64,000 nucleotides of DNA from Streptomyces sp. NBC_01716. Lineage in GTDB: Bacteria > Actinomycetota > Actinomycetes > Streptomycetales > Streptomycetaceae. Location of the stretch: assembly GCF_036248275.1 (NCBI RefSeq), contig NZ_CP109181.1:5704001-5768000 (forward strand). The letters are read 5' to 3'. How positions within the stretch are numbered: the stretch's first letter is position 1; every line of letters begins with the position of its first letter. Under the pieces are notes generated by a model. That model was not told the origin of the DNA, searched no databases, and was given only the letters and a program-made list of their open reading frames with translations. A program made the translations under genes and the position numbers. This document shows, one piece after another, positions 33,500 to 42,421 of the stretch.

Positions 33500-34654
33500 C
33501 TACAGTCCCAACTCCCGGGCGATCAGCATGCGCTGGACCTCGCTCGTGCCCTCGCCGATCTCCAGGATCTTGGAGTCGCGCCACATGCGGGCGACCGGAT
33601 ACTCGTTCATGAAGCCGTAGCCGCCGTGGATCTGGGTGGCCTCGCGGGCGTTGTCCACGGCCACCGTCGAGGAGTAGAGCTTCGCCAGCGCGGCCTCCTT
33701 CTTGAAGGGCTCGCCGTGGACCAGGCGGGAGGCCGCGTCGCGCCAGCCGAGACGGGCCATGTGCGCCCGCATCTCCATGTCGGCGATCTTGAACTGGATC
33801 GCCTGGTTCGCCCCGATCGGCCGGCCGAAGGCGTGGCGCTCCTTCGCGTACTTCACCGACTCGTCCACACAGCCCTGCGCCAGCCCGGTCGCCAGCGCGG
33901 AGATCGCGATGCGGCCCTCGTCCAGGATGCGGAGGAACTGGGCGTACCCGCGGCCCTCCGTGCCGACCAGATTCGCCAGCGGCACCCGGACGTCGGAGAA
34001 GGACAGCTCGCGGGTGTCCGACGCGTTCCAGCCGACCTTCGAGTACGGGGCCGCGACCGTGAAGCCCGGGGTGCCGGAGGGGACGATGATCGAGGAGATC
34101 TCCGGGCGGCCCTCCTCGGTGCGGCCGGTGACCGCCGTGACCGTGACCAGACCGGTGATGTCCGTACCCGAGTTGGTGATGAAGCACTTCGAGCCGTTGA
34201 TGACCCACTCGTCGCCGTCCCGCACGGCCGTGGTGCGCGTGCCGCCCGCGTCCGAGCCGGCCTCGGGCTCGGTCAGACCGAAGGCACCGAGGATCTCGCC
34301 GGAGCACAGGCGCGGCAGCCACTCCCGCTTCTGCTCCTGCGTACCGAAGAGATGCAGCGGCATCGCGCCGAGCGAGACGCCCGCTTCGAGGGTGATGGCC
34401 ACGGACGAGTCGACGCGGGCCAGCTCCTCCAGAGCGATGCCGAGCGCCATGTAGTCGCCGCCCATACCGCCGTACTCCTCCGGGAAGGGCAGGCCGAACA
34501 GGCCCATCCGGCCCATCTCGCGCACGATCTCGTAGGGGAACTCGTGCCGCTCGTAGAAGTCGCCGATCTTGGGCGCGACGACGTCCTGCGCGAACGCCTC
34601 GACGGTACGGCGCAGTTCCTCGTGCTCGTCGGAGAGCCGGTGGTCCAGGGGCAT
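33500..34654 (-). CDS. acdH: Acyl-CoA dehydrogenase (branched-chain type)
   Basis: 384 residues, ATG 34652-34654 with AAGGAG eight bases before. It has the full acyl-CoA dehydrogenase plan: N-terminal helices, FAD-binding beta domain with GAFGLTEPEAGSDAGGTRTT and FITNSG, and the C-terminal helices with KFKIADMEM-like QIQFKIAD, then THIHGGYGFMNEYP and RIYEGTSEVQRM-like IGEGTSEVQRM. It oxidises short or branched acyl-CoAs, passing electrons to ETF. Clustered with HMG-CoA lyase and a biotin-dependent carboxylase, so probably isovaleryl-CoA or related oxidation in leucine catabolism. The symbol follows the syntenic S. coelicolor gene, from memory. A three-base gap to hmgL suggests one operon. Confidence 0.88.
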   Translation of the reverse strand: MPLDHRLSDEHEELRRTVEAFAQDVVAPKIGDFYERHEFPYEIVREMGRMGLFGLPFPEEYGGMGGDYMALGIALEELARVDSSVAITLEAGVSLGAMPLHLFGTQEQKREWLPRLCSGEILGAFGLTEPEAGSDAGGTRTTAVRDGDEWVINGSKCFITNSGTDITGLVTVTAVTGRTEEGRPEISSIIVPSGTPGFTVAAPYSKVGWNASDTRELSFSDVRVPLANLVGTEGRGYAQFLRILDEGRIAISALATGLAQGCVDESVKYAKERHAFGRPIGANQAIQFKIADMEMRAHMARLGWRDAASRLVHGEPFKKEAALAKLYSSTVAVDNAREATQIHGGYGFMNEYPVARMWRDSKILEIGEGTSEVQRMLIARELGL

Positions 34655-34656
34655 GG

Positions 34657-35592
34657 CTAGGACTCCTTGTGGGAGAGGGCGCTTACGGTGCGCGAGGGGC
34701 TGGGGCGTCCCAATTGTTCGGCCATCCACACGCTGGTGGCGGTGAGCAGGCCGAGATCCACCCCGGTGGAGATACCGAGGCCTTGCAGCATCCACAGGAG
34801 GTCTTCGGTGGCGAGATTCCCCGTGGCGCTCTTGGCGAACGGGCAGCCGCCGAGGCCGCCCGCCGACGCGTCGACGGTGGTCACCCCGTGCTGGAGCGCG
34901 GCGAAGGTGTTGGCGAGCGCCTGGCCGTACGTGTCGTGGAAGTGCACCCCGATCCTGGAGACGTGCACGCCCTCCTCGATGAGCGTGGCGAGCAGGCTCT
35001 GCACATGGCCGGGGGTGGCCACGCCGATCGTGTCGCCGAGGCTCACCTCGTCGCAGCCCATGTCGACAAGGGCCCGGACGACCCGGGCGACCTGGTCGAC
35101 GGGGACAGGCCCCTCCCACGGGTCGCCGAAGCACATCGACAAGTAACCCCGGACATGGAGCCGCTCGTCGCGGGCGCGGGCGACGACCGGCTCGAACATG
35201 GCGAGGGACTCGTCAAGGGACCGGTTCAGATTGGCCTTGGCGAAGGACTCGGTCGCGCTGGCGAAGACGGCCACCTGACGGACACCGAGGGCGAGCGCCC
35301 GGTCCAGTCCGCGGGCGTTCGGTACGAGGACGGGCAGCCGGACGCTCTCCAGGTCCCGCACCATCGGGAACAGCCGCTCGGCGTCGGCCAGTTGGGGCAC
35401 CCACTTGGGGTGGACGAAGCTCGTCGCCTCGATGGTGGTGAGCCCGGCGGCGGCGAGGCGGTGGATGAACTCCGCCTTGATCTCGGTCGGGACGATCGTC
35501 GACTCGTTCTGGAGGCCGTCGCGCGCGCCGACCTCGTGGATCCGGATCCGGGTCGGCAGACCCTCGTCCATGACCGTCATCGGGAGTGTCAT
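34657..35592 (-). CDS. Hydroxymethylglutaryl-CoA lyase
   Basis: 311 residues of the HMG-CoA lyase/HMGL-like TIM barrel: EVGARDGLQNE at the start (metal-binding Asp), ATSFVHPKWVPQLADA, VFASATESFAKANLNRS, then metal ligands in GVHFHDTYGQALAN and the catalytic-loop Cys in GGLGGCPFAKSATGN. It splits HMG-CoA into acetyl-CoA and acetoacetate, the last step of leucine breakdown. The start overlaps the carboxylase alpha-subunit stop by four bases (ATGA), so translation is coupled. Neighbouring genes supply the earlier steps. Confidence 0.94.
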   Translation of the reverse strand: MTLPMTVMDEGLPTRIRIHEVGARDGLQNESTIVPTEIKAEFIHRLAAAGLTTIEATSFVHPKWVPQLADAERLFPMVRDLESVRLPVLVPNARGLDRALALGVRQVAVFASATESFAKANLNRSLDESLAMFEPVVARARDERLHVRGYLSMCFGDPWEGPVPVDQVARVVRALVDMGCDEVSLGDTIGVATPGHVQSLLATLIEEGVHVSRIGVHFHDTYGQALANTFAALQHGVTTVDASAGGLGGCPFAKSATGNLATEDLLWMLQGLGISTGVDLGLLTATSVWMAEQLGRPSPSRTVSALSHKES

Positions 35593-37664
35593 TTCTCCTC
35601 CTCGGCAGTCGCGGGAGCCTCGGTGGTCGTGGCGGGCGCGATCGGCGCGACCACGGCCAGCACCTGGTCCATGGCGACGGTGGAGCCCACCGTGACGTCC
35701 AGCTCCGTGACCGTGCCCTCGTGCGGGGCCGAGACGACGTGCTCCATCTTCATCGCCTCGACCACCAACAGGCCCTGGCCCGCGACCACTTCGTCCCCGA
35801 CCGCCACCTTGACGACCGTGACCGTGCCGGGCATGGGGGCGGTGAGCGCGTCGAGCCCTCCCGCGCCCGCGGCGCCGAGCAGGGCCGCCTCGACCGGGTC
35901 GTGGTCCTGTACGTGCCAGCTGTCGCCGTCCCTGCCGAGCCAGTCGTCCGCCCGGTGGAACGTGTGCGTCATCCCGCCCACGGTCACGGTGACGCGGCCG
36001 GGCTCCACGTGCGACGGGCCGGAGCCGAGCAGCCGGTGAGCAACGGGTTCATGTCCCGCGATACGCAGATGGTGGGTGACCGGCACGGCCATGCCGCCCA
36101 TCCGCCAGCCGTTCGGTACGGAGAAGGGGTCGGTCCAGCCGGAGCCCGGGGTGCTCGCGGGCGCGGGGGCCAGCTCCGACTCCCGTACCGCCGCCGCCGC
36201 TTCGTACACCTCCACCGGCACCTCCGCCGGCACCAGCGAGTCCGCGTCCCGCTCCACCAGGCCGGTGTCCAGCTCGCCCGCCACCACGGCGGGGTGGGCC
36301 AGCAGCCTCCGCAGGAAGCCGGCGTTCGTCGGGACGCCCAGCGTCACCGTCTCCGCCAGCGCCGCCCGCAGCCTGCGCAGCGCCGTCGCGCGGTCGGGCG
36401 CGTGCACGATCACCTTCGACAGCATCGGGTCGTACAGGCTCCCGACCTCCGTGCCCTCGCTCAGACCGGAGTCGGTCCGTACGCCGTCACCCGCCGGCTC
36501 GCGCAGCGCCAGCACCCGACCGCCCGAGGGAAGGAAGCCGCGCGCGGGGTCCTCCGCGCAGACGCGGGCCTCGATGGCGTGCCCGGTGAGGGTGATGTCC
36601 TCCTGGGTGAACGGGAGCCGTTCACCGGCGGCGACACGCAGCTGCCACTCGACCAGGTCCAGGCCGGTGACCAGCTCGGTGACGGGGTGCTCCACCTGGA
36701 GGCGGGTGTTCATCTCCATGAAGAAGTACGACCCCGGGTCGTCGCCCGGGACGATGAACTCGACCGTCCCCGCGCCCCGGTAGCCGCAGGAGCGCGCCGC
36801 CCGCACGGCGGCCTCGCCCATCTCCTCCCGCGTCTTCTCGTCCAGCAGGACGGACGGCGCCTCCTCGATGATCTTCTGGTGGCGGCGCTGCAACGAGCAC
36901 TCGCGCTCGCCGAGATGGACCACATTGCCGTGTCCGTCGGCCAGCACCTGGATCTCGATATGGCGTGGCCGGTCGATCCACCGCTCGACCAGAAGCGTGT
37001 CGTCGCCGAAGGACGCGCGGGCCTCGCGCCGGGCCGCGGCGATCTCGTCGCGCAGGGCCGACTCCAGCCGCGTGAGCCGCATGCCCTTGCCGCCGCCGCC
37101 CGCCGACGGCTTCAGCAGCACCGGCATCCCGATCTCCCTGGCCGCGTCGGCCAGTTGGTCGTCGGTCAGCCCGCTGCCCGACGAACCGGGCACCACCGGC
37201 ACACCCGCCGCCGCCACGGTCTCCTTGGCGCGGATCTTGTCGCCCATCAGGGAGATGGCGGAGGCAGTCGGCCCGATGAAGACGAGACCGGCGTCCGCGC
37301 ACGCCTGCGCGAAGGCCGCGTTCTCCGCGAGGAAGCCGTAGCCCGGATGGACCGCCTGGGCGCCCGAGCGGGCCGCGGCCTCCAGCAGGCGCTCGCTCAC
37401 GAGATAGCTCTCGGAGGCGGGCGCCGGGCCGATCCGGACCGCGGTGTCCGCCTCACGTACATGCCGGGCGTCCGCGTCGGCGTCGCTGAAGACCGCGACG
37501 GAACGGATGCCGAGCGCGCGCAGCGTACGGATGACGCGGACCGCGATCTCGCCGCGGTTCGCGACGAGGACCGTGTCGAACATGCCCGCCGGACGCGGAG
37601 CACTCGTGTGCGGGGCGGTGCGCGGGAGGGTCGTGTGCGCGGTGGTGGTGTGCAGGGAGGTCAT
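35589..37664 (-). CDS. Acyl-CoA carboxylase alpha subunit (biotin carboxylase plus biotin carrier), methylcrotonyl-type
   Basis: 691 residues. A short variable leader precedes FDTVLVANRGEIAVRVIRTL, the biotin carboxylase N-domain; the ATP-grasp domain (about 145-350) has LLKPSAGGGGKGMR and EMNTRLQVEHPVTE. The C-terminal biotin carrier has VVEAMKMEH with the biotinylated Lys. The start at 37662-37664 follows the beta-subunit stop by seven bases; a Met at residue 28 (37581-37583) would also fit. With the beta subunit it should carboxylate 3-methylcrotonyl-CoA or a related acyl-CoA; HMG-CoA lyase and acyl-CoA dehydrogenase nearby favour leucine catabolism. Substrate choice is inferred from context. 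Confidence 0.92.
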   Translation of the reverse strand: MTSLHTTTAHTTLPRTAPHTSAPRPAGMFDTVLVANRGEIAVRVIRTLRALGIRSVAVFSDADADARHVREADTAVRIGPAPASESYLVSERLLEAAARSGAQAVHPGYGFLAENAAFAQACADAGLVFIGPTASAISLMGDKIRAKETVAAAGVPVVPGSSGSGLTDDQLADAAREIGMPVLLKPSAGGGGKGMRLTRLESALRDEIAAARREARASFGDDTLLVERWIDRPRHIEIQVLADGHGNVVHLGERECSLQRRHQKIIEEAPSVLLDEKTREEMGEAAVRAARSCGYRGAGTVEFIVPGDDPGSYFFMEMNTRLQVEHPVTELVTGLDLVEWQLRVAAGERLPFTQEDITLTGHAIEARVCAEDPARGFLPSGGRVLALREPAGDGVRTDSGLSEGTEVGSLYDPMLSKVIVHAPDRATALRRLRAALAETVTLGVPTNAGFLRRLLAHPAVVAGELDTGLVERDADSLVPAEVPVEVYEAAAAVRESELAPAPASTPGSGWTDPFSVPNGWRMGGMAVPVTHHLRIAGHEPVAHRLLGSGPSHVEPGRVTVTVGGMTHTFHRADDWLGRDGDSWHVQDHDPVEAALLGAAGAGGLDALTAPMPGTVTVVKVAVGDEVVAGQGLLVVEAMKMEHVVSAPHEGTVTELDVTVGSTVAMDQVLAVVAPIAPATTTEAPATAEEEK

Positions 37665-37671
37665 GTGTCAC

Positions 37672-39303
37672 TCACATCCGGAAGACGCCGAAGCCGGGGG
37701 CGTTGCTGTCCTTCTGGGGAAGCGGGGCGTTCGCGCAGGCCGTCAGCGCCAGACCCACCACCTGACGGGTCTCCAGCGGATCGATCACCCCGTCGTCCCA
37801 GAGCCGCGCCGTGGCGTAGTAGGCGTTGCCCTGGGTCTCGTACTGCGCGCGCACCGGGTCCTTGAACGCCTCTTCCTCCTCGGCCGGCCACTGTTCGCCG
37901 CGTCCCTCGATCTGGTCGCGCTTGACCGTCGCGAGCACGGAGGCGGCCTGCTCACCGCCCATCACCGAGATCTTGGCGTTGGGCCACATCCACAGGAAGC
38001 GGGGCGAGTAGGCCCGGCCGCACATCGAGTAGTTCCCCGCGCCGTACGAGCCGCCGACCACGACGGTGAGCTTCGGCACGCGCGCGCACGCCACCGCCGT
38101 CACCATCTTCGCGCCGTGCTTGGCGATGCCGCCCGCCTCGTACGCCTTGCCGACCATGAACCCCGAGATGTTCTGGAGGAAGAGCAGCGGGATGCCGCGC
38201 TGGTCGCACAGCTCGATGAAGTGCGCGCCCTTCTGGGCCGATTCGGAGAACAGGATGCCGTTGTTGGCGACGATCCCCACCGGGTGGCCGTGGATCCTGG
38301 CGAAGCCGGTGACCAGGGTCGTACCGAACTCGGACTTGAACTCCGCGAACCGCGAGCCGTCCACGAGCCGCGCGATGACCTCACGCACGTCGTACGGCGT
38401 GCGCGAGTCGACCGGCACCGCCCCGTACAGCCCCATGGGGTCGACCTTCGGCTCCTCCACCGGCTCGACCCGCCAGGGCAGCGGGCCGCGCCCGGGGAGC
38501 GTCGAGACGATCGTGCGCACGATCCGCAGCGCGTGCGCGTCGTCCTCGGCGAGATGGTCGGTGACCCCCGACGTACGGGAGTGGACCTCGCCGCCGCCCA
38601 GCTCCTCCGCGGTGACGACCTCGCCCGTCGCCGCCTTCACCAGGGGCGGGCCGCCCAGGAAGATCGTGCCCTGGTCGCGGACGATCACGGCCTCGTCGCT
38701 CATCGCGGGCACATAGGCGCCGCCCGCCGTGCAGGAGCCGAGGACGGCCGCGATCTGCGGGATGCCGGCGCCGGACATCCGCGCCTGGTTGTAGAAGATC
38801 CGGCCGAAGTGGTCACGGTCGGGGAAGACCTCGTCCTGCATCGGCAGGAAGGCGCCGCCCGAGTCCACGAGATAGACGCACGGCAGTCTGTTCTCCAGCG
38901 CGACCTCCTGGGCGCGCAGATGCTTCTTCACCGTCATCGGGTAATACGTCCCGCCCTTGACCGTGGCGTCGTTGGCGACCACGACCACCTCACGGCCGCT
39001 GACCCGGCCGATGCCGGCGATCACCCCGGCCGCGGGCGCCTGTCCGCCGTACATGCCCTCGGCCGCCAGCGGGGCCAGCTCCAGGAAGGGCGAGCCGGGG
39101 TCCAGCAGGGTGTCCACCCGGTCCCGGGGCAGCAGCTTCCCGCGCGCCACATGCCGGGCGCGGGACTTCTCGCCGCCGCCCAGGCGGGCCGCGGCGAGCC
39201 GGTCGCGCAGGGCGCCGGAGAGCTCCTGATGCGCCGCCTCGTTGGCGCGCCAGGCCTCGGCCGCCGGGTCCGCGGCGCTCGCCAGCACGGGTGCCTGCTG
39301 CAT
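37672..39303 (-). CDS. Acyl-CoA carboxylase beta subunit (carboxyltransferase), methylcrotonyl-type
   Basis: 543 residues with N- and C-terminal carboxyltransferase domains: RDRVDTLLDPGSPFLELAPL, the acyl-CoA oxyanion loop around SGGAFLPMQDEVFPD and GSCTAGGAYVPAMSDE, and the carboxybiotin site VVVGGSYGAGNYSMCGRAYS followed by WMWPNAKISVMGGEQAA. The length and SYGAGNY motif fit methylcrotonyl-CoA carboxylase beta better than acetyl/propionyl types. First gene of the operon, preceded by a TetR operator-like region and divergent from the TetR gene. Confidence 0.92.
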   Translation of the reverse strand: MQQAPVLASAADPAAEAWRANEAAHQELSGALRDRLAAARLGGGEKSRARHVARGKLLPRDRVDTLLDPGSPFLELAPLAAEGMYGGQAPAAGVIAGIGRVSGREVVVVANDATVKGGTYYPMTVKKHLRAQEVALENRLPCVYLVDSGGAFLPMQDEVFPDRDHFGRIFYNQARMSGAGIPQIAAVLGSCTAGGAYVPAMSDEAVIVRDQGTIFLGGPPLVKAATGEVVTAEELGGGEVHSRTSGVTDHLAEDDAHALRIVRTIVSTLPGRGPLPWRVEPVEEPKVDPMGLYGAVPVDSRTPYDVREVIARLVDGSRFAEFKSEFGTTLVTGFARIHGHPVGIVANNGILFSESAQKGAHFIELCDQRGIPLLFLQNISGFMVGKAYEAGGIAKHGAKMVTAVACARVPKLTVVVGGSYGAGNYSMCGRAYSPRFLWMWPNAKISVMGGEQAASVLATVKRDQIEGRGEQWPAEEEEAFKDPVRAQYETQGNAYYATARLWDDGVIDPLETRQVVGLALTACANAPLPQKDSNAPGFGVFRM

Positions 39304-39322
39304 CGGTCGAGCTCCCTCGCAC

Positions 39323-39368
39323 GGTTAATAAGCGTTAACGTACCCTCTCAGGTTAACGACCGCTAACC
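39323..39368. promoter_or_regulatory. Divergent promoter region with paired TTAAC operators
   Basis: GGTTAATAAGCGTTAAC (39323-39339) and GGTTAACGACCGCTAACC (39351-39368) are imperfect palindromes built of GGTTA..CG half-sites. They lie between the carboxylase gene and the TetR gene and are likely where the TetR protein binds to control both. Confidence 0.7.
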
Positions 39369-39390
39369 GTCCTGTCTAGAATGGGTTTCC

Positions 39391-40008
39391 ATGAGCACCA
39401 GGACCGCGGCCCCGACGCGCCGCGAGCAGATCCTCAGCGAGGCGGCCAGGCTCTTCGCGGAGCGCGGGTTCCACGGCGTGGGCGTCGACGAGATAGGGGC
39501 GGCCGTCGGTATCAGCGGGCCGGGTCTGTACCGCCATTTCGCGGGCAAGGACGCCATGCTCGCCGAACTGCTGGTCGGCATCAGCGGCCGGCTGCTGGAC
39601 GGCGGCAGGAAGCGGGTGGCGGCGACAACCGGCGACCCGGCGGCCGTGCTCGCCTCGCTGATCGACGGCCATATCGACTTCGCCCTCGACGACCGCCCGC
39701 TGATCACCCTGCACGACCGCGAACTGGACCGCCTCAGGGACAGCGACCGCAAGCTCGTGCGGCAGCTCCAGCGCCAGTACGTGGAGCTGTGGGTCGGCGT
39801 CGTCCGCGAGATCCACGAGGATCTCCCCGAGCCGGTCGCGCGCGGCGCCGTGCACGCCGTCTTCGGCCTGCTGAACTCGACGCCGCATCTGAGCCCCACC
39901 GGGCGCGGCACCCCCCGCCGCGCGGTGGCCGAGACGCTCCTGCGCCGTCTGGCGCACGGCGCGTTCGCCGCCCTCGGGGAGGAGGAGGACGGCTCGACGC
40001 GTACGTGA
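39391..40008 (+). CDS. TetR-family regulator of the leucine/acyl-CoA catabolic operon
   Basis: 205 residues. The N-terminal helix-turn-helix RREQILSEAARLFAERGFHG, then VGISGPGLYRHFAGKDAML is a typical TetR DNA-binding domain; the rest is the helical ligand domain (IDGHIDFALDDRPLITLHDR). It diverges from the carboxylase operon with the TTAAC palindromes between, which suggests it represses that operon and itself until an acyl-CoA binds. The effector is inferred from context. Confidence 0.9.
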   Translation: MSTRTAAPTRREQILSEAARLFAERGFHGVGVDEIGAAVGISGPGLYRHFAGKDAMLAELLVGISGRLLDGGRKRVAATTGDPAAVLASLIDGHIDFALDDRPLITLHDRELDRLRDSDRKLVRQLQRQYVELWVGVVREIHEDLPEPVARGAVHAVFGLLNSTPHLSPTGRGTPRRAVAETLLRRLAHGAFAALGEEEDGSTRT

Positions 40009-40016
40009 AGGCCGAC

Positions 40017-40502
40017 TCAGACCTGGAGGCCGGCCAGCTCCCTGGCCAGCGTCTTCACCGGCTGGAACGTCGCGCCGAACAGCCCCACGTGCTTCCAGTG
40101 CAGCGTGCCGTCCGGCGCGATCAGGAAGACCGAGCGGCGCAGCCCGATCCCGGGCGCGGCGATCCCGAACGCCCTCGCCACCGTCCGGTCGGTGTCGGCG
40201 AGCAGCGGGATCCGCAGGCGGTGCGTACGGGCGAACCCCTCATGGCTGTCGACGTCCTGCGGGCTGATGCCCCACACCTCCGCCCCCAGCTCGGTGAACG
40301 TCTCCAGACCGCTGGAGTACGAGCACATCTGCCTCGTGCAGACGCTGGTGTTGTCACCGGGGTAGAAGGCGAGGACCAGCGGCCGGCCGCGGTGCTCGTC
40401 GAGGCGGTACTCCCTCCTTACGAAGGTGTCGTCCCCGTCGAGCACCCCGCCGGGCAGGGCGAAGTTCTCCATGGGACGGCCGAGGCCGGGTGTCGCTGCC
40501 AC
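40017..40502 (-). CDS. Peroxiredoxin, AhpC/TSA (Bcp-like) family
   Basis: 161 residues. PLVLAFYPGDNTSVCTRQMC contains the peroxidatic Cys (in SVCTRQMC, TPVCT-like, with Ser-Val for the usual Pro) and a second Cys five residues on, which is where 1-Cys/2-Cys atypical Bcp proteins carry the resolving Cys. Further fold markers are VWGISPQDVDSHEGFARTHR, FGIAAPGIGLRRSVFLIAPD and a C-terminal LARELAGL. It reduces peroxides in the cytosol using thiols. Convergent with the TetR gene, 8 bases away, and divergent from the phosphatase at 40604. Confidence 0.88.
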   Translation of the reverse strand: MAATPGLGRPMENFALPGGVLDGDDTFVRREYRLDEHRGRPLVLAFYPGDNTSVCTRQMCSYSSGLETFTELGAEVWGISPQDVDSHEGFARTHRLRIPLLADTDRTVARAFGIAAPGIGLRRSVFLIAPDGTLHWKHVGLFGATFQPVKTLARELAGLQV

Positions 40503-40603
40503 AAGAGGCTCCCTTGCTGATCGCTGTTCACTGTTTCCGGTGCGGTATGTCCAGTCACCGGGACGAGCGGCACCGCGCGTACATCTGACGGCACAATGGG
40601 CTC

Positions 40604-41392
40604 ATGCCGATACCCAGCCGCGAAGCTCTCGTCGACCACCTCGTCCGTACGCGTATCGCCGGAGACGTGGCCACGCCCAGGGACAACAACCTCTCCCACT
40701 ACCGCAAGCTCGCCAACGGCGACCGCCACTTCTGGCTGGGCCTGGAGCTCGGTGACCGCTGGACCGACGAGCAGGACGTGCTGGCCGTGATGGCCGAGCG
40801 GTGCGGTGTCAACGACGATCCCGGGCACCGGCACGGCCAGGACACCATCGACCCCGAGCTGACCGTCGACGCCCTGGAGCGGATGGCGGCGCGGCTGCGC
40901 AAGGCGGCGGCGGGCCGCGAGAGCGTGCTGTTCGCCACCGGCCACCCCGGCGGGCTGCTCGACGTGCACCGGCAGACGGCGGACGCCCTGCGGCTGGCCG
41001 GCTGCGAGATCATCCGGATCCCCGGCGGACTCACGGCCGACGAGGGCATGGTCTTCCAGTTCGCCGGTGTCGCGATGCTGGAGCGCGGCGCCACGCTCTG
41101 GCACACCCACTCGCCCGAGCCGATGCGCGCCATCCTGGACGGTCTGGAGCGCGACGGCAGACCGCAGCCGGACCTGGTGCTCGCCGACCACGGCTGGGCG
41201 GGCTGTGCGGGGCAGCGGGGGCTCGACTCGATCGGGTACGCGGACTGCAACGACCCGGCGCTGTTCATCGGCGAGGCCGAGGGCACCCTCCAGGTGACGG
41301 TCCCGCTGGACGACCACGTGACGGACCCGCGCTTCTACGACCCGATGACGGAGTATCTGCTGAACGAGGCCGGTCTCACCAGCACCGTCTGA
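40604..41392 (+). CDS. Phosphatase-like conserved protein
   Basis: 262 residues; in Streptomyces annotated as a phosphatase, from memory. Visible features: MPIPSREALVDHLVRTRIAG, RWTDEQDVLAVMAERCGVND, a glycine-rich ATGHPGGLLDVHRQTADAL, THSPEPMRAILDGLERDG with a His, LADHGWAGCAGQRG and a C-terminal FYDPMTEYLLNEAGL. Several conserved His and Asp residues (HPGG, HTHS, ADHGW) could bind metal. I cannot place it in a named superfamily with certainty. The 100-base upstream gap holds divergent promoters with the peroxiredoxin gene. Confidence 0.7.
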   Translation: MPIPSREALVDHLVRTRIAGDVATPRDNNLSHYRKLANGDRHFWLGLELGDRWTDEQDVLAVMAERCGVNDDPGHRHGQDTIDPELTVDALERMAARLRKAAAGRESVLFATGHPGGLLDVHRQTADALRLAGCEIIRIPGGLTADEGMVFQFAGVAMLERGATLWHTHSPEPMRAILDGLERDGRPQPDLVLADHGWAGCAGQRGLDSIGYADCNDPALFIGEAEGTLQVTVPLDDHVTDPRFYDPMTEYLLNEAGLTSTV

Positions 41393-41467
41393 CCACGAAC
41401 ACCCGCCCCGCGAGGGGCACACGGCATCACAGCGGCCCGGCGCTGAGGACAGGGACAGCGGCCGGGC

Positions 41468-42394
41468 TCAGTCGCGCCCCGTCCCGGAGTGCCCCGCCCC
41501 CGAGCCTCCGCCACCGCTCCCGGACTCCCTGGGCACGCGCATGACGCCCTCCTGGATCACCGAGATCGCCAGCCGCCCGTCCTGGGTGTGGATACGCGCC
41601 TGGCCGAGCCCCCGGCCGCCGGACGCGGACGGCGACGTCTGGTCGTACAGCAGCCATTCGTCCGCGCGGAAGGGACGGTGGAACCACATCGCGTGGTCCA
41701 GGCTCGCCCCCACGATGTCGCCCGTCGCCCAGCCGCCCCTGCCGTGCGCGAGCAGCACCGAGTCGAGCAGCGTCATGTCGGAGACGTACGTCGCCAGGCA
41801 CACGTGCAGCAGCGGGTCGTCGGCGAGCTTGCCGACCGTACGGAACCACACCTGCGAACGGGCCTCGCGCGGCTGCCCGGCCGTGGCGTACGGCGGGGGG
41901 TCGACGTACCGCAGATCCACCGCGGCGCGCGCCTCCAGCAGACGGTCGGCCACGGACGGGTCGACGAACCGGTCCGCGTAGCGCGGCAGCGTCTCGGCCG
42001 CAGTGGGAAGCGACTCCGGATCGGGCGCCTCCGGCATCGGCGCCTGGTGCTCCAGGCCCTCCTCGTACGCCTGGAACGACGCCGAGAGATGGAAGATCGG
42101 CTGGCCGTGCTGGACGGCCACGACCCGGCGCGTGGTGAAGGAGCGGCCGTCGCGGATGCGGTCGACCGTGTAGACGATCGGCGCGCCCGGATCGCCCGCC
42201 CGCAGGAAGTACGAGTGCAGGGAGTGGGCGGGCCGGTCGGCGGGGACCGTACGGCCCGCGGCCACCAGGGCCTGCGCGGCGACCTGGCCGCCGTAGACGC
42301 GCGGGATCGCTGCCGAGCGGCTGACACCGCGGAAGATGTCCTCCTCGATCCGTTCCAGGTCGAGCAGTTCGAGGAGGGACTCCAGTGCGTTCAT
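41468..42394 (-). CDS. Acyl-CoA thioesterase II (TesB)
   Basis: 308 residues in a double hotdog fold: RIEEDIFRGVSRSAAIPRVY with YGGQVAAQAL, SLHSYFLRAGDPGAPIVYTV, DGRSFTTRRVVAVQHGQPIF, then the second hotdog with VSDMTLLDSVLLAHGRGGW (Asp of the D/T/Q triad) and DHAMWFHRPFRADEWLLYD. It hydrolyses fatty acyl-CoA to free acid and CoA. C-terminal Gly/Ser tail. Encoded just downstream of an acyl-CoA dehydrogenase on the same strand (27-base gap), so probably one fatty-acid or branched-acid operon. Confidence 0.93.
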   Translation of the reverse strand: MNALESLLELLDLERIEEDIFRGVSRSAAIPRVYGGQVAAQALVAAGRTVPADRPAHSLHSYFLRAGDPGAPIVYTVDRIRDGRSFTTRRVVAVQHGQPIFHLSASFQAYEEGLEHQAPMPEAPDPESLPTAAETLPRYADRFVDPSVADRLLEARAAVDLRYVDPPPYATAGQPREARSQVWFRTVGKLADDPLLHVCLATYVSDMTLLDSVLLAHGRGGWATGDIVGASLDHAMWFHRPFRADEWLLYDQTSPSASGGRGLGQARIHTQDGRLAISVIQEGVMRVPRESGSGGGGSGAGHSGTGRD

Positions 42395-42421
42395 GTGCTG
42401 ATCGAGTCTCCCGCGCGGTTC